Position numbers and translations under genes: made by a program | Assembly: GCF_008364825.1 (NCBI RefSeq) | Contig: NZ_VTTO01000010.1 | Coordinates: forward strand, 62,001-126,000 | DNA length: 64,000 nucleotides | Direction of reading: 5' to 3' | From: Azospirillum sp. B21 | Lineage (GTDB): Bacteria > Pseudomonadota > Alphaproteobacteria > Azospirillales > Azospirillaceae | Shown here: piece by piece, positions 29,987-37,357 of the stretch | How the letters are laid out: each line of letters begins with the position of its first letter | How positions within the stretch are numbered: the first letter of the stretch is position 1 | The notes under the pieces: generated by a model | The model's input: the letters and a program-made list of their open reading frames with translations, nothing else | The model's database searches: none | What the model was told of the DNA's origin: nothing

Positions 29987-30120
29987 GGATCGCCCTGCGC
30001 CGGCCCCGCCCGACAATTGGCCGGCGATTGTTCGTCCCAGCCGAATTGTGTTGCCGCTGACCCGGTATTTATTAGTACGCCTACGGGAGCCACACTCCAC
30101 CGCACTGCAATGCGGGAGGG

Positions 30121-31026
30121 GTGCCACGGCACCGGACGGCTATGGGACGGTCGACGAGGACACAAGCGACGGGTACGGAGCGCGGCGGGGCACAGGGCGT
30201 GGCGCCCTGCCCCTTCGCGGTCGATGACCGGACCATCGCCGGCCATGCCCAGGACATCCGGCTGCGGCTCTACCGGCCGCTGATCGGGCTGGCGGTTCCG
30301 GCGCTGCTCTATCTGCATGGCGGCGGCTTCACCTCCGGCTCGCTGGAGGAGGCGGATGAGACGGCGGCGGCCATCGCCGCCGGAACCCCGGCGCTGGTGG
30401 TGTCGGTCGGCTACTCCCTGGCCCCCGCCCACCCCTTCCCCACCGCCGCGCAGGATGCCTACCGCGCGGCGGTGTGGACTGCCGACGCGGCGCCGTCCCT
30501 GGGCGTCGCCCACGGCGGGCTTGGCGTCGTCGGCTATGATGCCGGCGGCCACGTCGCCGCCTCCCTGACCTTCCTCGCCCGCGACCTGGGCGGGGTGAGC
30601 CTTGCGGCGCAGGCGCTGCTCGGCCCGATGCTGGACCCCAGCCTGACGCGGGCCAGCCGCGGCGGCATCGGCGATGTCGACGGGAAGGCCGGCGCTACGG
30701 CCCGGCTGCTCGACAGCACCATCGCCGACTGCGCCCGCTGTTACCGCGCCTATCTGCCGGAGGCGGCGCAGCGGCTGCACCCCTATGCCGCGCCGCTGGA
30801 ATCGCGCCGGCTGGGCGGGTTGCCGCCGGCTCTGATCGTCACCGCCCAGAACGACATGCTGCGCACCGAGGCCGAGCAGTATGCCGCCGGCCTGATCGCC
30901 GCCGGCGTGCCGACCGAGGTCACCCGCTTTCCCGCCATCTCCCACGACGCCCTGCCCGGCCATCGGCCGGCCCTGCAGGCCGTCACCGACTTCCTGCGCC
31001 GCCGGCTGCCCGCCGCGCGCGCCTGA
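30121..31026 (+). CDS. Alpha/beta-hydrolase-fold protein with nucleophile Ser replaced by Asp
   Basis: 301 residues, hormone-sensitive-lipase (acetyl esterase) branch. The oxyanion-hole motif HGGG is at residues 66-69. The elbow that normally reads GDSAGG reads GYDAGG, placing Asp140 where the catalytic Ser should be. Asp245 (AQNDML) and His275 (ISHDAL) of the triad are kept. The family normally hydrolyses esters, so this protein either lacks that activity or uses an Asp nucleophile; both are inference. The gene sits 30 bases upstream of the RND adaptor in the same direction, so it is probably the first gene of the efflux operon. The GTG at 30121 directly follows GGGAGG (tight spacing); ATG 30142 is an alternative start. 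Confidence 0.75.
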   Translation: MPRHRTAMGRSTRTQATGTERGGAQGVAPCPFAVDDRTIAGHAQDIRLRLYRPLIGLAVPALLYLHGGGFTSGSLEEADETAAAIAAGTPALVVSVGYSLAPAHPFPTAAQDAYRAAVWTADAAPSLGVAHGGLGVVGYDAGGHVAASLTFLARDLGGVSLAAQALLGPMLDPSLTRASRGGIGDVDGKAGATARLLDSTIADCARCYRAYLPEAAQRLHPYAAPLESRRLGGLPPALIVTAQNDMLRTEAEQYAAGLIAAGVPTEVTRFPAISHDALPGHRPALQAVTDFLRRRLPAARA

Positions 31027-31056
31027 CATTTTCCTCCCGTTCCGGAGACAGATCTC

Positions 31057-32241
31057 ATGACCAAGTCACGCTCCAAGCTCGCCCTTCTCCTGATTGCCGG
31101 GGTCGCCGCAGCGGGCGCCGCCGGCATCGTCGTCAGCCAGGGCCATGCCGACGCCCCGCAGACCGCGGCAGCCGCCCCGCCGCCCCCGGAGGTGGATGTC
31201 GCCCCCGTCGTGGTGCGCAAGATCACCGACTGGCAGTCCTATTCCGGCCGCCTGGAAGCGGTGGACCGGGTGGAGGTGCGGCCCCAGGTGGCCGGCGCCA
31301 TCACCGCCGTGCATTTCCGCAACGGCGCGCTGGTCCGCCAAGGCGACGTGCTGTTCACCATCGATCCGCGCCCCTTCGCGGCGGAGGTCGCCCGTCAGGA
31401 GGCCCAGGTCGCCGCCGCACAGGCCCGCGTCCGCTTCACCGCGGCGGACCTGGAGCGCGCCCAGCGGCTGGTCCGCGACGACACCATTTCCCGCCAGTCG
31501 CTGGAGAGCAAGGAGAACGAGGCCCGGTCCGCCGCCGCCAACCTGAAGGCGGCCCAGGCGGCGCTGGAGATCGCCCGCATCGACCTGGAGCACAGCCAAG
31601 TCCGCGCCCCCGTCTCCGGCCGCGTGTCGCGCGCCGAGGTGACGGTGGGCAACGTGGTGGCGGCAGGGGCCGCGGCGGCGCCGCTGACCACGCTGGTCTC
31701 GGTCTCGCCGATCTACGCCTCCTTCGACGTGGATGAGCAGACCTACCTGACCCACATCGCCGGGGTGAAGGACGCATCCGGCGTGCCGGTGCAACTGGGT
31801 CTCGCCAACGAGGCCGGCTATTCCCGCGACGGCGCGGTGGAGCATGTCGACAACCGCATGGACGCCGCCTCCGGCACCATCCGCGTGCGCGCCCGCTTCG
31901 ACAATGCCGACGGTCTTCTGGTCCCCGGCCTCTACGCCCGCATCAAGGTCGGCGGCAGCCAGCCGCATGACGCGCTGATGGTGGACGACCGCGCCATCGG
32001 CACCGACCAGGACAAGAAATTCGTCCTGGTGGTGGCGGAGGACGGCACCGTCAACTACCGCGCCATCGTCCCCGGCGCTTCTCAGGCCGGCCTGCGGGTG
32101 GTGAAGAGCGGGCTGGAGCCCGGCGAGCGCATCGTCGTTAACGGCCTGCAGCATGCCCGCCCCGGCAGCCGCGTCAGCCCGCGCACGGTCGCGATGAACG
32201 GCACGCCGGAGCCCATCCGCACCGCATCCACGGCGCAATGA
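31057..32241 (+). CDS. RND efflux periplasmic adaptor (MexE/AcrA type)
   Basis: 394 residues. It has an N-terminal signal/anchor helix (LALLLIAGVAAAGAAGIVV) without a lipobox Cys, so it is either cleaved or membrane-anchored. Then come the adaptor hallmark SGRLEAVDRVEVRPQVAGAI, the lipoyl half GALVRQGDVLFTIDPRPF, an alpha-helical hairpin rich in Ala/Gln/Arg (about residues 110-170), RAPVSGRVSRAEVTVGN as the second half, and a C-terminal beta-barrel/membrane-proximal region. GGAGA lies 9-10 bases before the ATG. It couples the permease that follows after 24 bases to an outer membrane factor not encoded here. Substrates of MexEF-type pumps include chloramphenicol, quinolones and plant phenolics; the substrate here is unknown. 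Confidence 0.92.
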   Translation: MTKSRSKLALLLIAGVAAAGAAGIVVSQGHADAPQTAAAAPPPPEVDVAPVVVRKITDWQSYSGRLEAVDRVEVRPQVAGAITAVHFRNGALVRQGDVLFTIDPRPFAAEVARQEAQVAAAQARVRFTAADLERAQRLVRDDTISRQSLESKENEARSAAANLKAAQAALEIARIDLEHSQVRAPVSGRVSRAEVTVGNVVAAGAAAAPLTTLVSVSPIYASFDVDEQTYLTHIAGVKDASGVPVQLGLANEAGYSRDGAVEHVDNRMDAASGTIRVRARFDNADGLLVPGLYARIKVGGSQPHDALMVDDRAIGTDQDKKFVLVVAEDGTVNYRAIVPGASQAGLRVVKSGLEPGERIVVNGLQHARPGSRVSPRTVAMNGTPEPIRTASTAQ

Positions 32242-32265
32242 TCCACGCCCGCCGGGAGAGCCGTC

Positions 32266-35200
32266 ATGAACATCTCGAAATTCTTCATCGACCGCCCGAT
32301 CTTCGCGGGTGTCCTGTCCGTGGCGCTGTTCCTGGCGGGCGCGATCTCGCTGTTCCAGCTGCCGATCTCCGAATATCCGGAGGTGGTCCCGCCCTCCGTC
32401 GTCGTCCGGGCGCAGTATCCGGGCGCCAACCCCAAGGTGATCGCCGAGACCGTCGCCGCTCCGCTGGAGGAGCAGATCAACGGCGTCGAGAACATGCTGT
32501 ACATGCAGTCGCAGGCCAACAGCGACGGCAACATGGCGCTGACCGTCACCTTCCGGCTCGGCACCGACCCGGACAAGGCGCAGCAGCTGGTGCAGAACCG
32601 CGTCTCCCAGGCCCTGCCCCGCCTGCCGGAGGATGTGCAGCGGCTTGGCGTGACGACGGTGAAGAGTTCGCCGACGCTGACCATGGTCGTGCATCTGCTG
32701 TCGCCCAACGACCGCTATGACATGACCTACCTGCGCAACTACGCCATCCTCAACGTCAAGGACCGGCTGAGCCGTATCCAGGGCGTCGGCGAGGTGCAGG
32801 TGTGGGGTGCCGGCGACTATTCCATGCGCGTCTGGCTCGACCCCAACAAGGTGGCCGAGCGCGGCCTGACCGCGTCCGACGTGGTGGCGGCGATCCGCGA
32901 GCAGAATGTGCAGGTCGCGGCCGGCGTCATCGGCGCCTCCCCCAGCCTGCCGACCACGCCGCTGCAGCTGTCGATCAATGCGCAGGGCCGCCTCAAGACT
33001 GTCGATGAATTCTCCAACATCGTCCTGAAGATTGGCAAGGACGGCGGCGTCACCTACCTGCGCGACGTGGCGCGGGTGGAGCTGGCGGCGGCGCAGTACG
33101 GCCTGCGCTCTCTGCTGGACAACAAGCCGGCGGTGGCGCTGGCGATCAATCAGGCGCCGGGCGCCAACGCGCTGAACATCGCCGACAATGTCCGGGCGAC
33201 GATGGCGGAGCTGAAGGCCGACATGCCCGACGGCGTCGATTTCAGCATCGTCTACGACCCCACCCAGTTCGTGCGGTCGAGCATCGAGGCGGTGATCCAC
33301 ACCCTGCTGGAGGCGGTCGCCCTGGTGGTGCTGGTGGTGATCGTCTTCCTGCAGACCTGGCGGGCGTCGATCATCCCGCTGCTGGCCGTGCCGGTGTCGA
33401 TCGTCGGCACCTTCTCCCTCATGCTTCTGCTGGGCTATTCGATCAACGCGCTGTCGCTGTTCGGCATGGTGCTGGCCATCGGCATCGTGGTGGACGACGC
33501 CATCGTCGTGGTCGAGAATGTCGAACGCAACATCGAGTCCGGCCTGTCGGCCAAGGAAGCCACCTACAAGGCGATGCAGGAGGTCAGCGGACCGATCATC
33601 GCCATCGCCCTGACCCTGGTCGCCGTCTTCGTGCCGCTGGCGGCCATGACCGGCCTGTCCGGCGAGTTCTACAAGCAGTTCGCGATGACCATCGCGATCT
33701 CCACCGTCATCTCCGCCTTCAACTCGCTGACCCTGTCGCCGGCCCTGTCGGCGGTGCTGCTGCGCGGCCATGACCAGCCGCAGGACTGGCTGACCCGCGC
33801 CATGAACCGGGTGTTCGGCGGCTTCTTCCGCCTGTTCAACCGGGTGTTCCACCGTGCCTCCACCGGCTATGGCCGCGGCGTCGGCGGGGTGGTGCGGCAC
33901 AAGGGCATGATGATGCTGGTCTATGTGCTGCTGCTGGGCGCCACCGTCCTGCTCGGCCGTGCGGTGCCGATGGGCTTCGTCCCGGCCCAGGACAAGGAAT
34001 ACCTCATCAGCTTCGCCCAGCTTCCCAACGGCGCCTCGCTCGACCGCACCGAGGCGGTGATCCGCGAGATGACCGACATCGCCCTCAAGCAGCCGGGCGT
34101 GCAGAGCGCCGTCGCCTTCCCTGGCCTGTCGGTCAACGGCTTCACCAACAGCTCCAGCGCCGGCATCGTCTTCGTCACGCTGAAGCCCTTCGCCGAGCGC
34201 GGCGACTCCAGCCTGTCGGCCAACGCCATCGCCGGCGCCCTGCAGATGCGCTATGCCGGCCTGAAGGAGGCCTTCGTCGCCATCTTCCCGCCGCCGCCGG
34301 TGATGGGGCTCGGCACGCTGGGCGGCTTCAAGATGCAGCTGGAGGACCGTGGCGCGCTCGGCTACGAGGCGCTGAACGCGGCGGTCAACGCCTTCGTCAC
34401 CAAGGCGATGCAGACGCCGGAGCTGGGGCCGACCTTCTCCAGCTACCAGATCAACGTGCCGCAGCTGGACGTCGACCTCGACCGGGTGAAGGCCAAGCAG
34501 CAGGGCGTATCGGTCGGCGAGGTGTTCGACACCATGCAGATCTATCTGGGCTCGCTCTACGTCAACGATTTCAATAGCTTCGGCCGCGTCTACCAGGTGC
34601 GGGTGCAGGCGGACGCCCCGTTCCGGGCGGAGTCCGGCGACATCGGCCTCTTGAAGACCCGCAACGACCGCGGCGACATGGTTCCGCTGTCCTCGCTGGT
34701 CCGGGTGGCGCCCAGCTACGGGCCGGAGATGGTGGTGCGCTACAACGGCTACACCGCCGCCGACATCAACGGCGGGCCGGCGCCGGGCTTCTCCTCCGGT
34801 CAGGCGCAGGCGGCGGCCGAGCGCATCGCGGCGGAGACCCTGCCCCGCGGCGTGCGGTTCGAGTGGACCGACCTGACCTATCAGCAGATCCTGGCCGGCA
34901 ACTCCGCGCTGTGGGTGTTCCCGATCAGCATCCTCCTGGTCTTCCTGGTGCTGGCGGCGCAGTACGAGAGCCTGACCCTGCCGCTGGCGATCCTGATGAT
35001 CGTGCCGATGAGCCTGATGTCGGCGCTGGCCGGCGTGTGGATCACCGGCGGCGACAACAACATCTTCACCCAGATCGGCTTCATGGTGCTGGTCGGCCTG
35101 TCCGCCAAGAACGCCATCCTGATCGTGGAGTTCGCCCGCGAACTGGAGGAGCAGGGCCGCAGCACCGTCCAGGCCGCCATCGAGGCCAGCCGCCTGCGCC

Positions 35201-35451
35201 TGCGCCCGATCCTGATGACCTCCATCGCCTTCATCATGGGCGTGGTGCCGCTGGTGACCTCAACCGGCGCCGGGTCGGAGATGCGGCACGCCATGGGTGT
35301 GGCGGTGTTCGCCGGCATGATCGGCGTCACCCTGTTCGGTCTGGTGCTGACCCCGGTCTTCTACGTCCTGCTGCGCCGGCTGGCCGGCGCGAAGGCGGAG
35401 CGGTCGGCGGACATCCCCGCCACCCCGGCGGGAGCGGTGACGCACCACTGA
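32266..35451 (+). CDS. RND efflux permease (MexF/AcrB type)
   Basis: Proton-driven trimeric inner-membrane pump, 1061 residues, the normal length for hydrophobe/amphiphile RND permeases. The N-terminal MNISKFFIDRPIFAGVLS is typical of MexF-like members. Twelve transmembrane helices with two large periplasmic loops are evident. Helix 4 carries GIVVDDAIVVVENVER with the paired Asp of the proton relay. The first loop contains QYPGANPKVIAETVAAPLE, and the second half contains NGASLDRTEAVI and SAKNAILIVEFA. The C-terminal tail is short. It overlaps no other gene and converges with the serine hydrolase gene, only four bases away. Confidence 0.95.
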   Translation: MNISKFFIDRPIFAGVLSVALFLAGAISLFQLPISEYPEVVPPSVVVRAQYPGANPKVIAETVAAPLEEQINGVENMLYMQSQANSDGNMALTVTFRLGTDPDKAQQLVQNRVSQALPRLPEDVQRLGVTTVKSSPTLTMVVHLLSPNDRYDMTYLRNYAILNVKDRLSRIQGVGEVQVWGAGDYSMRVWLDPNKVAERGLTASDVVAAIREQNVQVAAGVIGASPSLPTTPLQLSINAQGRLKTVDEFSNIVLKIGKDGGVTYLRDVARVELAAAQYGLRSLLDNKPAVALAINQAPGANALNIADNVRATMAELKADMPDGVDFSIVYDPTQFVRSSIEAVIHTLLEAVALVVLVVIVFLQTWRASIIPLLAVPVSIVGTFSLMLLLGYSINALSLFGMVLAIGIVVDDAIVVVENVERNIESGLSAKEATYKAMQEVSGPIIAIALTLVAVFVPLAAMTGLSGEFYKQFAMTIAISTVISAFNSLTLSPALSAVLLRGHDQPQDWLTRAMNRVFGGFFRLFNRVFHRASTGYGRGVGGVVRHKGMMMLVYVLLLGATVLLGRAVPMGFVPAQDKEYLISFAQLPNGASLDRTEAVIREMTDIALKQPGVQSAVAFPGLSVNGFTNSSSAGIVFVTLKPFAERGDSSLSANAIAGALQMRYAGLKEAFVAIFPPPPVMGLGTLGGFKMQLEDRGALGYEALNAAVNAFVTKAMQTPELGPTFSSYQINVPQLDVDLDRVKAKQQGVSVGEVFDTMQIYLGSLYVNDFNSFGRVYQVRVQADAPFRAESGDIGLLKTRNDRGDMVPLSSLVRVAPSYGPEMVVRYNGYTAADINGGPAPGFSSGQAQAAAERIAAETLPRGVRFEWTDLTYQQILAGNSALWVFPISILLVFLVLAAQYESLTLPLAILMIVPMSLMSALAGVWITGGDNNIFTQIGFMVLVGLSAKNAILIVEFARELEEQGRSTVQAAIEASRLRLRPILMTSIAFIMGVVPLVTSTGAGSEMRHAMGVAVFAGMIGVTLFGLVLTPVFYVLLRRLAGAKAERSADIPATPAGAVTHH

Positions 35452-35455
35452 CCGC

Positions 35456-36562
35456 TTATCGTCTGAACACCTCATCCGCCACGGCATCCAGCAGGGCCTC
35501 GTCGCTCTGCTGGTTTCCGTTCGTCAGGAAGATCAGCGCGGTGCGGCGGCCGGGGTAATAGCGGACATCGGCCTCGAACCCGTCATAGCGGCCGTCATGG
35601 CCGACGCCGCGCCCCCAGCGGTCCTTCCACAGCGCGACGCCCAGCCCCTGCCCCTCCTCGTTCTCCGACGGGGTCATCATCCGCCGGACCGTCTCGGGTT
35701 TCAGCAAGCGGTTGTCGCGGAACAGGGCGAAGACGAAGCGTTCCAGATCGCCGGCGGTGGTGACCAGCGGCCCGTCGCCGGTGGTCGCCGCCCAGGACCG
35801 GCGGCTGACGTCGCCATCCTCGGTATAACCATGGGCAAGGCTGCGGTCGCGCGGATCGGCGCCCACGGTGGTCGAGCCCATCCCGGCGCGCTCCAGCACC
35901 CGGCTCCGCAGCACCTGCGCGAAGGGAACGCCGTCGCGCAGCCCCGCGATGTGGCCGAGCAGGACATAGTTGCTGTTGGAATACTCGTAATGCCCGCCGA
36001 CCGGCCCGGTCGCCTCCTCCCCCGCCGCATAGGCGAGCAGAGCGCCGCTGCGTGGCAGCCGTTCCGGCTTGGCCGCCTCGTCCTCTTCATAGGCATCGGT
36101 GATGTAATCGGGAATGCCCGAGCTATGGTCGAGCAGATGGACCAGCCGCGCCCGGTTGGCATTGGCGACCTTGCCCAACGGCAGGTCCGGCGCCAATTCC
36201 CGCACCGGCCGGTCGAGCGAGAGCAGCCCCTCCTCCACCTGCTGCATCACGGCGGCGGCGGTCGCCATCTTGCCGACGGAGGCGACATAGAAGCGCGTAT
36301 CCTCCGTCACCGGCCGCTCCCCCCGCCGGTCGGCGATGCCGGAGACGACGACGCGCCGGAGGTCGGGGCCGGACACCAGCAGGACGCCGCCGTCGAGTTC
36401 CTCCTCGGCGATAAAGCGGTCGAGGAGGCGTTGGAGGCGGTCGGCCGCATGGGCGGACGGGACCGCGGAGCCCAGCAGGAGCACCGCGGCCAAGGTCAGC
36501 CGGAGCAAGCGACCATGCCGGGCGGAAGCCCTGTCCTTCCGGCCTTTTCCATCCCTTTGCAT
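35456..36562 (-). CDS. Periplasmic serine hydrolase, class C beta-lactamase/PBP fold
   Basis: 368 residues. It has a signal peptide (basic N-terminus, LLRLTLAAVLLLG core, cleavage after SAHA). The penicillin-recognition motifs are in order: S95-V-G-K98 (SxxK nucleophile), YSN within YEYSNSNY, and HDG in GVGHDGRYDG in place of KTG. The fold includes class C beta-lactamases, esterases and D-aminopeptidases. Without the Lys of KTG and with HDG, an esterase or peptidase role is at least as likely as true beta-lactamase activity. ATG 36562 has a purine-rich GAGGGGGC upstream. It converges on the RND permease gene, so shared regulation with the pump is not implied. Confidence 0.85.
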   Translation of the reverse strand: MQRDGKGRKDRASARHGRLLRLTLAAVLLLGSAVPSAHAADRLQRLLDRFIAEEELDGGVLLVSGPDLRRVVVSGIADRRGERPVTEDTRFYVASVGKMATAAAVMQQVEEGLLSLDRPVRELAPDLPLGKVANANRARLVHLLDHSSGIPDYITDAYEEDEAAKPERLPRSGALLAYAAGEEATGPVGGHYEYSNSNYVLLGHIAGLRDGVPFAQVLRSRVLERAGMGSTTVGADPRDRSLAHGYTEDGDVSRRSWAATTGDGPLVTTAGDLERFVFALFRDNRLLKPETVRRMMTPSENEEGQGLGVALWKDRWGRGVGHDGRYDGFEADVRYYPGRRTALIFLTNGNQQSDEALLDAVADEVFRR

Positions 36563-36664
36563 TGCCCTGCCCCCTCATAGGCCGACGGAGTTACGCCGAA
36601 AGCGGTGTCCGGTTTCGAGGCTGCGCAGGGCAATCGAGAACCGGCAAGGGGTGGGAGCCGCGGA

Positions 36665-37249
36665 TCAGGTGAAGCTGTCGCCCAAACCGAGGTTCTTCAG
36701 AGTGAACCCGGCCTCCTTGCAGGTCTGGCGGATCTTGCGGACGGCGGCCAGCAGTTCTTTGCTGTGGCTGAGGGTCGGCGGCGTCCGGACAATCTGCGCG
36801 AACAGCTCCTGGTTCATCTGGTATCGCAGTATGTTCTTCGGATCGCTTTCCAGATGCAGCAGAAACATGTCGTCGAAGATGTTGCTGTCGACGGTGCGGG
36901 ATTTCGACGTCTTCACCCGCTTGAACCAGCTCATGCTCTTTGCCAGCTCTGACTTCTGTTCCACCGTCTTCATTTCACTGGCGAGCTTGGCGTAGGCGGC
37001 GCTGTCGTCTTCCCTGTCGCCCAGAAACATCTTGAAGATGCAAAGCGCCTTGGTCTTGGTCGGTTCGGCGCGGAAATCCAGCACCATCCAGGGAAACAGC
37101 ACCCGCTTGAGACGGTCTATCGAAGTTTCAACGGGATCCACTTCCATCTTCTTGGCGATCGCGCCCTGGCTTCGCGACAATGCGGCATGGACCAGGGCAC
37201 GGCGGGTTTCAGCAGGCGCGAAGGCGACGGTCTGGGCAACGGACGGCAC
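36665..37249 (-). CDS. Uncharacterised 194-residue cytosolic protein
   Basis: I do not recognise this protein. It has no signal peptide, no transmembrane helix and no metal-binding motif. It is mostly helical in appearance, rich in Lys and charged residues, with a C-terminal helix (ELLAAVRKIRQTCKEAG). The GTG start at 37249 is supported by a strong AAGGAGG ribosome site in the right position, so translation is plausible. The upstream 60 bases are AT-rich (GATAATAT around 37270) and likely hold its promoter. The base composition looks less GC-extreme than its neighbours, which may indicate acquired or strain-specific DNA. Confidence 0.6.
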   Translation of the reverse strand: MPSVAQTVAFAPAETRRALVHAALSRSQGAIAKKMEVDPVETSIDRLKRVLFPWMVLDFRAEPTKTKALCIFKMFLGDREDDSAAYAKLASEMKTVEQKSELAKSMSWFKRVKTSKSRTVDSNIFDDMFLLHLESDPKNILRYQMNQELFAQIVRTPPTLSHSKELLAAVRKIRQTCKEAGFTLKNLGLGDSFT

Positions 37250-37357
37250 GCTAACCCCTCCTTATCAAAGGGATATTATCGATCCGTCCGGGCTAACACA
37301 CATAACGATGCAGACTCAATATATTGCGCGCGCTTAAGAAGGCGCCGCGTCCGCCCC

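Noticed and set aside
30066..30080. TATTTATTAGTACG upstream of the alpha/beta-hydrolase gene, considered as another operator copy
   Set aside because: Only about half of the 14-mer matches and symmetry is lost.
31066..33900. A 944-codon minus-strand frame opposite the RND adaptor and permease
   Set aside because: It spans two real genes and their junction on the other strand; typical GC shadow.
37317..37326. CAATATATTG palindrome upstream of the unknown gene, considered as a fifth operator copy
   Set aside because: Only the central ATATAT core agrees with the uxaB-type site. The flanking ACT/AAT positions do not match and it does not overlap a clear -10 box.
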